A DNA stretch of 32,333 nt from CAYNND01 sp964528735 (GTDB taxonomy: Bacteria; Patescibacteriota; Minisyncoccia; Phycocordibacterales; UBA2100), in assembly GCA_964528735.1 (NCBI GenBank), contig CAZGUV010000010.1, forward strand, positions 1 to 32,333. Direction: 5' to 3'. Positions 14,865 to 21,953 of the stretch are shown here, in pieces; position 1 is the stretch's first letter, and each line of letters starts with the position of its first letter. The position numbers and the translations under genes are program-made. Below the pieces are notes generated by a model. That model had not been told where the DNA came from. It saw only the letters and a program-made list of their open reading frames with translations, and ran no database searches.

Positions 14865-16355
14865 ATGACGACTACTCCTCGTACAATCACCCGCCCTCCC
14901 GTCATCGTCGTGATGGGTCACGTAGACCACGGCAAATCGTCACTTTTGGACTATGTCCGTAAGAGCAACATCGTGGCAGGCGAAGCAGGAGGTATCACAC
15001 AACACATGGGTGCATACGAAGTCGAGCACGAATACGAAGGTACGAAGCGGAAAATCACCTTCCTCGACACCCCTGGCCATGCAGCGTTTGGAGCCATTCG
15101 AAGTCGCGGCGCAAAAGTAGCTGACATCGGTATCTTAGTTGTTTCTGCAGAAGATGGCGTGAAGGCACAGACTCTCGAAGCGCGCGCAGCTATAGAGAGC
15201 GCAGGCATCCCGTACATTGTTGCGATGAACAAGATAGACAAACCAAACGCAGATATAAATCGCACACATGCATCACTCATTGAACATGGTATCTATGTCG
15301 AGGGTATGGGTGGAACTATTCCTTGGTGCCCTATCTCTGCAAAAACAGGACAAGGTATTTCTGAACTTCTCGATACACTCCTCTTGCTTGCAGATGTGCA
15401 GACTGTCGAAGGTAGTCCCGACGCACAACCTGAAGGTGTTGTTATCGAAGCACACCACGACCCGAAGCGCGGAACTGCAGCAACCATCATCATCAAAAAC
15501 GGAACACTCAAGCGAGGACAATTTGTCTGTGCTGGCACTGCAGTTGCTCCAGTGCGCATCATGGAGGATAGCTCTGGTACAAATCTTGAGTCAGCAACTT
15601 TTTCTGCACCGGTACGCCTCGTCGGCTTTGACCAACTTCCTGAAGTAGGAAGCACCATCACCGTCTGCAATACAAAAAAAGAGGCGGATGCCGCGCGCGC
15701 AGAACAACCTATCGTACACACACGCCAATGGAGTGCCGAAGAAGATGGACGTCTACTCATTCCACTCATTGTGAAGTGCGATGTTATAGGTTCACTCGAA
15801 GCAATCGAGGGAGCCATCGCACCTCTTACGTCTGACCGCGTCATCGTTCGTATTGTACAAAAAGGAATCGGCGCAGTGTCAGAAACTGACATGAAAACTG
15901 CACTTACCTCTCCCCACTCACTCGTCATAGCGTTTAACGTACCTATAGAAGGACTCGCGAAAGATATCTCTATCCAGCAAAAAATCCCGATTCACACCTT
16001 TAACATCATTTACCGGTTGACTGAGTGGCTCGCTGACGAGGTGAAGTTAAAAACTCCGAAGCGACGAGAGAAAATTGTCGTCGGGAGCGCGAAAGTACTC
16101 AAGCGATTTAGTGAAGCAAAAAAGCTCAAGACTATTGGATGTAAGATTCTCGACGGAGAACTCCGCACTGAGATAGAAGTAAGTATCGACCGTCGTGGCG
16201 AACATATTGGTGAAGGAAAAATAACGACTATCCAAGCAGCACGGCAATCTGTAAACGTCATATCAGCAGGAAATGAGTGCGGCATGCAGCTAGAAACTGA
16301 CTCCGAAGTACTCGAGGGAGATACACTCACCTACCAAAAGACTATAGAAGTGTAG
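14865..16355 (+). CDS. infB: Translation initiation factor IF-2, short form
   Basis: From ATG 14865 the product has 496 residues. The longer frame from 14754 would overlap the divergent gene's start. The GTPase domain begins almost at once: G1 GHVDHGKS (18-25), G2 in GGITQHMG, G3 DTPGHAAF, G4 NKID, G5 SAKTG. It is followed by the EF-Tu-like domain 2, the IF2 domain 3 region (LIVKCDVIGSLEAI, VSETD) and the C-terminal fMet-tRNA-binding domain (KRFSEAKKLKTIGCKILDGE). Typical bacterial IF-2 is 700-900 residues with a long N-terminal region, which is absent here. That short form is common in Patescibacteria. rbfA follows after 37 nt, as in many bacteria, but with its own promoter. Confidence 0.96.
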   Translation: MTTTPRTITRPPVIVVMGHVDHGKSSLLDYVRKSNIVAGEAGGITQHMGAYEVEHEYEGTKRKITFLDTPGHAAFGAIRSRGAKVADIGILVVSAEDGVKAQTLEARAAIESAGIPYIVAMNKIDKPNADINRTHASLIEHGIYVEGMGGTIPWCPISAKTGQGISELLDTLLLLADVQTVEGSPDAQPEGVVIEAHHDPKRGTAATIIIKNGTLKRGQFVCAGTAVAPVRIMEDSSGTNLESATFSAPVRLVGFDQLPEVGSTITVCNTKKEADAARAEQPIVHTRQWSAEEDGRLLIPLIVKCDVIGSLEAIEGAIAPLTSDRVIVRIVQKGIGAVSETDMKTALTSPHSLVIAFNVPIEGLAKDISIQQKIPIHTFNIIYRLTEWLADEVKLKTPKRREKIVVGSAKVLKRFSEAKKLKTIGCKILDGELRTEIEVSIDRRGEHIGEGKITTIQAARQSVNVISAGNECGMQLETDSEVLEGDTLTYQKTIEV

Positions 16356-16356
16356 C

Positions 16357-16385
16357 TCGACAAGTACGCGTTGGTAGAGTAGAAC
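16357..16385 (+). promoter_or_regulatory. Promoter of rbfA in the infB-rbfA gap, predicted leaderless
   Basis: TCGACA (16357-16362) starts 2 nt after the infB stop and is followed after 17 nt by TAGAAC (16380-16385), ending 7 nt before the rbfA ATG. A tightly spaced pair that is an operon elsewhere thus has an internal promoter. Confidence 0.55.
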
Positions 16386-16392
16386 TGTAGCT

Positions 16393-16827
16393 ATGAAGAC
16401 AAAAGAACAGTACGCAGAACACATCGCCCACCTTGCTGCGGCGTTTTTGAGTCGCGAATCGAACAGAACATCCCTTATAACAGTCACTCGTGCCGACGTT
16501 ACAGACAAGATGACTGTTGCCACCATCTACTGCTCAGTATTCCCCGAATCAGAAGAGCCAAATGCGCTTATCTTCCTCAAGCGCATGGCTGGTGAGTTCA
16601 AGCACTACTTAATGCATGAGCACTTGATGGTGCGCGTGCCTCACATAAATTTTGAAATTGACTTTGGTGAGAAAAACAGATTACGACTCGAAGAAGTTGC
16701 AAAAATCACACCGAAAGAGGGTGAAGTTATGGTTGCAGCTCCAAAGAAGCGAACTGTAAAGAAAGTGGCAACAAAGAAGGCACAAACATCAAAGCCGAAA
16801 AAGAAAGTACAGAAAAAGAAGAAATAA
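16393..16827 (+). CDS. rbfA: Ribosome-binding factor A-like protein with Lys-rich tail
   Basis: The 144-residue product has an RbfA core at about 1-100 (helix QYAEHIAHLAAAFLSRESN, strand SLITVTRADVTDKMTVATIYCSVFP, then LMVRVPHINFEID, matching the family's R.P.L.F..D). RbfA is a KH-fold factor that acts on the 5' region of 16S rRNA during 30S maturation. The last 30 residues are a Lys-rich extension (KKRTVKKVATKKAQTSK...KKKK), which would help bind RNA. Such basic tails are not part of the classical family. The gene's place behind infB supports the call. It ends 1 nt from the convergent tRNA-Cys gene. Confidence 0.85.
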   Translation: MKTKEQYAEHIAHLAAAFLSRESNRTSLITVTRADVTDKMTVATIYCSVFPESEEPNALIFLKRMAGEFKHYLMHEHLMVRVPHINFEIDFGEKNRLRLEEVAKITPKEGEVMVAAPKKRTVKKVATKKAQTSKPKKKVQKKKK

Positions 16828-16828
16828 G

Positions 16829-16902
16829 AGGTCCGGGCGGGGATCGAACCCGCGCATATCGGTTTTGCAGACCGACGCGTTGACCAGCTTCGCCACCGGA
16901 CC
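16829..16902 (-). tRNA. tRNA-Cys (GCA)
   Basis: On the minus strand the sequence folds as a full cloverleaf. Acceptor GGTCCGG pairs with CCGGACC, with discriminator T as expected for tRNA-Cys. The D arm holds GGTCAACGCG, the anticodon stem TCGGT/ACCGA encloses CTGCAAA with anticodon GCA, and the T arm GCGGG/CCCGC encloses TTCGATC. CCA is not encoded. The 3' end is 1 nt from the rbfA stop codon. A degenerate copy of its 5' half lies just upstream. Confidence 0.96.
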
Positions 16903-16950
16903 TTCTCAGTAACACTGAACAGTGTGGACCATCGCATACCGCATGTAACG

Positions 16951-16984
16951 ACTGCGCAGACCGGCGCTGATTCGCCACCGTGCC
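16951..16984 (-). pseudogene. Degenerate copy of the 5' half of tRNA-Cys
   Basis: On the minus strand, 34 nt align to the neighbouring tRNA-Cys from its 5' end through the anticodon-stem region. GGxxCGGTGGCGAA, TCA, GCG and CGGTCTGC are shared, with a 5-nt deletion in the D loop and small changes. The following sequence no longer forms an anticodon stem, T arm or acceptor 3' strand. It sits between a good -10 element and the intact tRNA gene, so it would be transcribed as the leader of tRNA-Cys. Confidence 0.6.
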
Positions 16985-16996
16985 TTTGTGCGCCGG

Positions 16997-17005
16997 AGTA
17001 TATCA
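16997..17005 (-). promoter_or_regulatory. Extended -10 promoter for the tRNA-Cys transcript
   Basis: TGATATACT on the minus strand is an extended -10. Its predicted start near 16990 lies a few nt above the degenerate tRNA copy, about 90 nt above the intact tRNA-Cys. Confidence 0.5.
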
Positions 17006-17021
17006 CAGTGATTATTCTTTT

Positions 17022-17606
17022 CTACTTTGCAAAAATACGCTTCCTATACACGACAAGCGCGAGCAGTACGTTTGCGGTGACAAGGTATATCTGAAAACTC
17101 GCATTGATGATATCCCACACAGGTATCGCGGGGAGCGCCAAAGTTGATGCAATAAAACCAAGAAGGTACGTCTTCCCTGTCTCTGTCTCAGGGTACTTCC
17201 AGCCTTTTACTAACGTAGGTATAGTAGCAGCAACATCACCCATGACCGCCAGAAGTACTGCAATGTCGGGTGAGCCGACAAAAAGCCAGGCGATGAGCGC
17301 ACACAATGAAAAGACCCCGCAGAGTATGTCGAATGTGTTGAGCTTCCAATACGCAGTGTGAATCAGGAGTGCAGTAATGAAAACCGCTGACGGCACAAGC
17401 CCTGACATGAGTATACGAGAAGTTGCCCAGGTATCAGCCCCACCACTCAAAGCTGCCCCAGCACCAATCAAGGGTGCGCTCGCCCACATCGCATACGAAA
17501 CCAAGTTTGGTTTTGTCTTCCCCTTCAGCATGTCACGAATGTAGAAACTCACACCACACACTGAAATCGAAAGGCTGATGAGTATTAAGATATGGGAGAA
17601 GTCCAT
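17022..17606 (-). CDS. Multi-pass membrane protein, possibly PQ-loop/SWEET-like
   Basis: From ATG 17606 the product has 194 residues. An ATG at 17624 is in frame, but an extended -10 (TGGTACACT) overlaps it and ends 8 nt before 17606. About seven hydrophobic segments are visible, with polar loops KGKTKPNLVSY near residue 28 and KGWKYPETETGKTYLLG near 143. The motif GDVAATIPTLVKGWKYPETE and the earlier PNLVSYAMWA occur about 115 residues apart, which resembles the duplicated three-helix pattern of PQ-loop (SWEET or KDEL-receptor-like) proteins. That resemblance is from memory and not certain. Transport or sensing is a guess. Confidence 0.65.
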   Translation of the reverse strand: MDFSHILILISLSISVCGVSFYIRDMLKGKTKPNLVSYAMWASAPLIGAGAALSGGADTWATSRILMSGLVPSAVFITALLIHTAYWKLNTFDILCGVFSLCALIAWLFVGSPDIAVLLAVMGDVAATIPTLVKGWKYPETETGKTYLLGFIASTLALPAIPVWDIINASFQIYLVTANVLLALVVYRKRIFAK

Positions 17607-17614
17607 TGAGCCGG

Positions 17615-17623
17615 AGTGTACCA
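17615..17623 (-). promoter_or_regulatory. Extended -10 promoter of the multi-pass membrane protein, predicted leaderless
   Basis: TGGTACACT on the minus strand ends 8 nt before the ATG at 17606. The -35 position is poor, consistent with an extended -10. It lies back-to-back with a rightward promoter. Confidence 0.55.
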
Positions 17624-17625
17624 CA

Positions 17626-17654
17626 TTTCATATCGCGCGTGTTTGGTGTACGAT
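17626..17654 (+). promoter_or_regulatory. Candidate promoter of the RNA region upstream of tRNA-Leu
   Basis: TTTCAT (17626-17631) is followed after 17 nt by TACGAT (17649-17654). The predicted start near 17661 lies about 147 nt above the mature tRNA-Leu, much further than a tRNA leader needs. Confidence 0.4.
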
Positions 17655-17656
17655 AC

Positions 17657-17800
17657 ACGAGTTACGAATATGTATATGGCGGCAGATTGATTACAACTGC
17701 ACTTCCGTTCTCTAATCGGGATTACCCTCAAGAGAACTAGGTCGGCGGCGATAACCTACTCGTCATTACAACGGTAAATGCGAATTGTTAGTTTGTTCAA
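17657..17800 (+). ncRNA. Possible structured RNA or long leader upstream of tRNA-Leu
   Basis: This 140-nt stretch has no supported ORF but several complementary segments. GTTCTCT pairs with AGAGAAC around a loop that itself contains TAATCGGGATTA. GCAG pairs with CTGC, AGGT pairs with ACCT, and a possible closing pair is ACGAGT (17657-17662) with ACTCGT (17758-17763). It starts at a candidate promoter and runs to tRNA-Leu. It lacks the SRP RNA apical motif, tmRNA features and RNase P signatures. Whether it is a separate RNA or a processed leader is unknown. Confidence 0.35.
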
Positions 17801-17807
17801 AACACAT

Positions 17808-17894
17808 GCCAGAGTGGTGGAATGGTAGACACCGGAGACTTAAAATCTCCCGCCGAGTTACATTGGCGTATGGGTTCGAGTCCCATCTCTGGCA
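17808..17894 (+). tRNA. tRNA-Leu (TAA)
   Basis: A class II tRNA of 87 nt. Acceptor GCCAGAG pairs with CTCTGGC, discriminator A. Anticodon stem GGAGA/TCTCC encloses CTTAAAA with anticodon TAA. A long variable arm (CCGCCGAGTTACATTGGCG) and the T arm ATGGG/CCCAT with TTCGAGT follow. CCA is not encoded. A terminator follows. Confidence 0.96.
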
Positions 17895-17912
17895 CAATAA
17901 CTTCTATAGAGA

Positions 17913-17934
17913 AAAAAGTGCCTGCGCACTTTTT
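17913..17934. terminator. Bidirectional intrinsic terminator
   Basis: AAAAAGTGC (17913-17921) and GCACTTTTT (17926-17934) form a perfect 9-bp stem around CTGC. It would end the tRNA-Leu transcript rightward and the metallopeptidase gene (stop at 17943) leftward. Confidence 0.9.
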
Positions 17935-17942
17935 GTATGCAC

Positions 17943-19286
17943 TTACTTTTTAATAGTGAGGTGTCGCTCTGGCCGAGACGTGCGCACAGGAACGTCATTT
18001 GCATTCAAAGAAAACGCTGTCATGTAGGTACTGCGAAGTGCATGCGCTTGTGCAAGTGCACGCACGTATTCTCCATGCATCCTCCGGCTATGGGGACCCG
18101 AAGCATTTGAAAGTTTTTTCTCAAAGAGTGCATACATCCCGCATGCAAGACCGATGTGCTGCTCGTATTCTCTGCTGCGTATATGTGGTACTGGTGTCTG
18201 AATATACGTAGAGAGTAGTTGCAGAACTTCTGCATTTGAACGCAAAAAGAGCGCAAATGATTCAGTGTTTTGGATAAATTCTGAAGCGATGCGCAGACGC
18301 GTCGGCCACTCATCATGAAGTGTATCGAAGTAACTCAGAAATAGCGCACCGCGTTCCGTGCCCGCACCATCTGTGTCACGAAGTGCAGCAATAAGTCGGA
18401 GTGAACCTTCACCAAAGTGTTCTTCTATACTGCGCAAATGCATCATATTCCCAGAAAAATATCCAGCTATCATTTCACGCTCGACGGGAACAAGGTATTC
18501 CATAAGCAGCGTATCGTCGTCTGTCTGACCCCTCTCTTCATGTTGGCGAGCGTACGCCTCTTTCTCAATCACATCAGCGACTAACTTATGGTGAGCATCA
18601 TACGTATGCGGATGAAATCTAAATTCATACCCCGCATGTGTAGCGTCAACTCCTGCCGCAACTTTGATTTCGTGAAGTTTTTGACTGATTTCATTGAATT
18701 TACTTTCAGAAATTTTATGGACAATCATCTCAACGACACCTTCATTAAACCCTGAAAATTCTTTGCCATGTGCTGTTTTTGACTCATACCCAACCCTGCG
18801 AATTCCCCATGCGCCACGCGCGTTTACTGCAGTAAAGGTGGTTCTACCGATTGCGTGAAGTATCTCATGCAGGATAGTCCAAAATAATTGGAATCCTCTG
18901 AGTTCCTCGTCTATATATATTAAACCCGTATCATTTTCGTATATGCCAAAGTAGGTCTCTGGTTCTTTTTCCTTTTTTGAGATGGTGCGTATTGCGTGCG
19001 CTGGCATCGGCTTAAATGGCACGCCAATTGAAGCGCAGTACTGTTGCAAGAGCTCGTTGACAAGCTTGAGCTGGTGCTGATGTTCAGGATTTTTGAGAAA
19101 CAAATTCTCAGCCGAGCGTGAGAGTGACTCATCGCGTGCATTACGCTCACGAAATGCATTGATGCTTCGTGCCGCCCTCTGCTTCATCCTCTCGTGACGC
19201 ATGTGAAGCAGCCCCCTCCCGCCTCCGGTTGCATCTACAACCTCTCGCGGTGTTATGTTTCGATACGGCTCTTTCGCCTCAATCAT
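17943..19286 (-). CDS. Putative HExxH zinc metallopeptidase, cytoplasmic
   Basis: The 447-residue product has no signal peptide. The key region is WTILHEILHAIG, giving zinc ligands H140 and H144 with catalytic E141. About 40 residues on lies FNEGVVEMIVHK (180-191), where E182 or E186 could be the third ligand, as in gluzincin-type peptidases that carry an NEG..E helix. The first 100 residues are basic and helical. The C-terminal 200 residues are helical with no recognised domain, and the end is RTSRPERHLTIKK. I know no family that matches the whole length. TGATAGACT ends 6 nt before the ATG. The next gene upstream (19349-20668) is also unrecognised and co-oriented. Confidence 0.65.
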   Translation of the reverse strand: MIEAKEPYRNITPREVVDATGGGRGLLHMRHERMKQRAARSINAFRERNARDESLSRSAENLFLKNPEHQHQLKLVNELLQQYCASIGVPFKPMPAHAIRTISKKEKEPETYFGIYENDTGLIYIDEELRGFQLFWTILHEILHAIGRTTFTAVNARGAWGIRRVGYESKTAHGKEFSGFNEGVVEMIVHKISESKFNEISQKLHEIKVAAGVDATHAGYEFRFHPHTYDAHHKLVADVIEKEAYARQHEERGQTDDDTLLMEYLVPVEREMIAGYFSGNMMHLRSIEEHFGEGSLRLIAALRDTDGAGTERGALFLSYFDTLHDEWPTRLRIASEFIQNTESFALFLRSNAEVLQLLSTYIQTPVPHIRSREYEQHIGLACGMYALFEKKLSNASGPHSRRMHGEYVRALAQAHALRSTYMTAFSLNANDVPVRTSRPERHLTIKK

Positions 19287-19292
19287 GGTAAA

Positions 19293-19301
19293 AGTCTATC
19301 A
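19293..19301 (-). promoter_or_regulatory. Extended -10 promoter of the HExxH gene, predicted leaderless
   Basis: TGATAGACT on the minus strand ends 6 nt before the ATG at 19286. The -35 position is weak. The promoter lies in the 62-nt gap behind the upstream gene. Confidence 0.5.
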
Positions 19302-19348
19302 CGCAAATATCCCTACCCGAGCACTGTAGAGAGTCATCCCACAAATAA

Positions 19349-20668
19349 TTATTTTTTTGTATCAATCCTCGAGACTGAGACTCCAGGCGCCATTCCTTCA
19401 GGAAGTGTGTGAAGCCCTTTCCAATATGACGGCACTTTAATTTCCTTAGGAGCATCTTTGGGAGTGTTTGGCTTGCGACGCATGTGTGTCCGCACGACAT
19501 GCGCAACATGCTCAACGCCAGCATGGTCAGCGTAATGAAACGTGTTACGTGTTGGCGAGAAGTGAGTTACCCTATCTATCGTAAGAACAGATGCGGGATC
19601 TGCAATAACTTGCTCTATAGTTGGTCTTCTATTTTTGTTTGGCTCTCGTGTACTTTCGCGAACTTTTTTTGAACGTGTTCCCTGGGGCTCTTCATCACCC
19701 TCTTTCGCGCACGACATATACAGCGCAGTACCTGCAATGATGCGTTTTACACTTCGCACCATTTCATCATCCGCAGGGTCATCAACTGGTTTTGACATAT
19801 CAATACGAAGTGTAATTCCTTGCATATCGATATGAGGCTGAGTAGTCACGGGCTGCGAATCTACATACTGCGCAGTTTTCAGAAAATCTTCGAGCGATGC
19901 AGGTGTCCAATTTTTTTTCTTTGTTCGGCGCGCAGCGTTGATAATCACCTCATCGATATTATCTATTCTGTCTGCTGGACTTGCCTCCTCCCACATTGGT
20001 CGCATCAACATATACTGCTTTCCTCCGATATCCGCCAAAGAAACTATGAGCGACGCGAGCTGCACTTCTTGTTTGATTGTTTTATGTCGAAGGCATTTTG
20101 GTGGGACTTCGATCACAAAGCTATCGTAAGGAAATACAATATCTGCCCATGGCATCGGATATGACTCATTGGGGTCAGTGAAGCTCCGCACGGTAGACTC
20201 TTTCAAAGAGGTAACCTTTCGTGATTTCTGCGCCCACAGGACGACCTGCAAGAGGAGGTATACATCAATGCGGTCTGCGGTTGTGCCGATGCGTTCTGGC
20301 GAACCAAAGTACGGACGATTCTCACCTTGGTTTTGAGATTGTCTATCAAACTCAATAAGCGCTTGCGAAGGCATAAAACGTTGTAAGTCGACAAGTAATT
20401 CTTGAAATGTTTGTATTTTTTTATTGCTGTGTGCTCCAAGTAGGTATTCACGAAATGACTCCCAGTGTGAAAACATGGGATCTCTCCGCAAAGACGCATC
20501 GAACTTATGAGGCATTTTTGCCGTAAGGAGCATTGCAAATGCTTCTGCGAGAAGCGCATAAGACTCATACCCCTTCACTGCACGTTCGATAGATTTACAT
20601 GCGCGCATCCCGGGCATGTCAGCGTACGGCTCTCGTTCTTGGCTTTTTATACGCTGTGACTCGTCCAT
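19349..20668 (-). CDS. Unrecognised cytoplasmic protein
   Basis: The 439-residue product has no signal peptide or membrane segment. The N-terminal half is helical (AVKGYESYALLAEAFAMLLTA). The middle has a beta-rich part with Arg/Lys-rich turns (PPKCLRHKTIKQEVQLASLIVSLAD, ending NAARRTKKKNWTP). A polar disordered region (GTRSKKVRESTREPNKNRRPT) at about 335-360 precedes a C-terminal part with several His (THFSPTRNTFHYADHAGVEHVAHVVRTHMRR). The V.HVVRTHMRR...P..I motif faintly recalls C-terminal elements of some phage-encoded hypothetical proteins, including the AcrVA2-like group. That is a weak resemblance from memory and not a functional call. Confidence 0.65.
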   Translation of the reverse strand: MDESQRIKSQEREPYADMPGMRACKSIERAVKGYESYALLAEAFAMLLTAKMPHKFDASLRRDPMFSHWESFREYLLGAHSNKKIQTFQELLVDLQRFMPSQALIEFDRQSQNQGENRPYFGSPERIGTTADRIDVYLLLQVVLWAQKSRKVTSLKESTVRSFTDPNESYPMPWADIVFPYDSFVIEVPPKCLRHKTIKQEVQLASLIVSLADIGGKQYMLMRPMWEEASPADRIDNIDEVIINAARRTKKKNWTPASLEDFLKTAQYVDSQPVTTQPHIDMQGITLRIDMSKPVDDPADDEMVRSVKRIIAGTALYMSCAKEGDEEPQGTRSKKVRESTREPNKNRRPTIEQVIADPASVLTIDRVTHFSPTRNTFHYADHAGVEHVAHVVRTHMRRKPNTPKDAPKEIKVPSYWKGLHTLPEGMAPGVSVSRIDTKK

Positions 20669-20738
20669 TACCTAGTAAGTGTATCAAGTATAGATATTTT
20701 TGCAGTTATGTATGCACATTGAGCCAGAAAAACGACAG

Positions 20739-20767
20739 TTCACAGATGCACCCTTTCAAGGTAAGCT
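20739..20767 (+). promoter_or_regulatory. Promoter of tsaD, predicted leaderless
   Basis: TTCACA (20739-20744) is followed after 17 nt by TAAGCT (20762-20767), ending 7 nt before the ATG at 20775. It lies inside the longest possible ORF, which supports the internal start. Confidence 0.5.
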
Positions 20768-20774
20768 ACACGAC

Positions 20775-21953
20775 ATGAAAGTGCTCGCCATAGAGTCAAG
20801 CTGTGATGAAACGGGTGTCGCACTCGTTGATGTAGCGGAAAGTGACGGCACTCTTTCGCTTACTGTCCTCGGACATGCACTTAATTCACAAGCATCTATT
20901 CATGCACAATACGGAGGTGTATTCCCTACGGTTGCAAAGCGCGAGCACGCAAAACATTGTGTACCACTTTTAACCGCAGTCTTAAGCGATGCGCACCTCC
21001 TGAAAGAGGCCACTGCAAGACCGCCACAAGAGACAATTGGTGAGCTCATGAAAATGCTCGAACGCGAGCAGGAGCTCTTTGTGCATTGCGCTCTTTTCTT
21101 CGCACAGTATGCAAAACCTGATATCGATGCGATTGCAGTCACCTACGGACCAGGACTCGAGCCGGCACTCTGGGTAGGTATCAACTTTGCAAAAGCACTT
21201 GCGCATGTTTGGAACATTCCGCTCATACCGATAAACCACATGGAAGGTCATATCTACGCAGCACTCCTTGAAGGCACCCATCCGCACTACCGTATTCCGC
21301 AGATACACACTCCCCTTGTTTCACTTCTAGTCTCAGGCGCACACTCAGAGCTTGTGTTATCTGAGTCAGTTGGGTCATATACAATCCTCGGCTCGACTCG
21401 CGATGATGCTGCGGGCGAATGCTTCGACAAATGCGCGAGGCTTCTCGGGCTGCCGTACCCTGGTGGACCTCATATCGCACGTCTCGCACGTGAAGCTCGC
21501 AGAAAGGACTTGCCTCGCGACTTCGTACTTCCGCGCCCCATGCTTCACGACTACTCACTCGACTGTTCTTTTTCAGGACTCAAGACTGCCCTCCTTCGCA
21601 TCACTGAAAAGCACGACTCACTCACAGATGAGCAGAAGGAAATCCTCGCACGTGAGGTGGAAGATGCGATCGTTGAAGTACTCGTCAAAAAAACAAAGTG
21701 CGCGCTTGAGCGTCACTCACCGCGCGTACTTGTAGTTTCTGGTGGAGTATCAGCAAACACAGAACTCACGACGCATCTATCAGAACTCGTTGCACAAGAA
21801 TTTCCTGACGTGAACATTTACATATCACCTCGAGTACTCTCGACCGATAATGCGCTTATGATTGCATGCGCTGCGGCACCCCAAGCAGTGAACGGAGTCT
21901 CAGTACCAGCGCATGAAATCACCGCACAGGGAAATCTCTCGTTGGAGAAATGA
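20775..21953 (+). CDS. tsaD: tRNA N6-threonylcarbamoyladenosine transferase TsaD
   Basis: From ATG 20775 the product has 392 residues. An in-frame extension upstream (starts at 20712 or TTG 20700) is possible, but the family begins at this point (MKVLAIESSCDETG). TsaD transfers the threonylcarbamoyl group to A37 of ANN-decoding tRNAs. Metal ligands H155 and H159 are in HMEGH. Other marks are PGLEPALWVGI, GSTRDDAAGECFDK, YPGGP, FSGLKTAL, SGGVSANTEL and STDNALMIA, which holds the C-terminal metal-binding Asp. An unusual insertion of about 35 residues (LLKEATARPPQETIGEL...EREQELFVHC) lies near residue 75-110, where most homologues have a short loop. TsaB, TsaC and TsaE are not in this window. 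It ends directly against the convergent gene's stop. Confidence 0.95.
   Translation: MKVLAIESSCDETGVALVDVAESDGTLSLTVLGHALNSQASIHAQYGGVFPTVAKREHAKHCVPLLTAVLSDAHLLKEATARPPQETIGELMKMLEREQELFVHCALFFAQYAKPDIDAIAVTYGPGLEPALWVGINFAKALAHVWNIPLIPINHMEGHIYAALLEGTHPHYRIPQIHTPLVSLLVSGAHSELVLSESVGSYTILGSTRDDAAGECFDKCARLLGLPYPGGPHIARLAREARRKDLPRDFVLPRPMLHDYSLDCSFSGLKTALLRITEKHDSLTDEQKEILAREVEDAIVEVLVKKTKCALERHSPRVLVVSGGVSANTELTTHLSELVAQEFPDVNIYISPRVLSTDNALMIACAAAPQAVNGVSVPAHEITAQGNLSLEK

Noticed and set aside
15293..15928. Long open frame of 211 codons on the minus strand opposite infB
   Set aside because: It lies fully inside the conserved IF-2 coding region, and its product is a low-complexity Ser/Thr/Arg-rich sequence typical of an antisense shadow.
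16951..16984. Second functional tRNA-Cys
   Set aside because: It has no T arm, 3' acceptor strand or intact anticodon stem; only the 5' half resembles tRNA-Cys.
17657..17800. SRP RNA, tmRNA or RNase P RNA upstream of tRNA-Leu
   Set aside because: The apical GGAAG/AGCAG motif of SRP RNA, the tRNA-like ends of tmRNA and the conserved RNase P core are not visible.
19343..19354. AAATAATTATTT palindrome as a terminator of the gene ending at 19349
   Set aside because: The stem is only A-T pairs, includes the stop codon itself and would be too weak.
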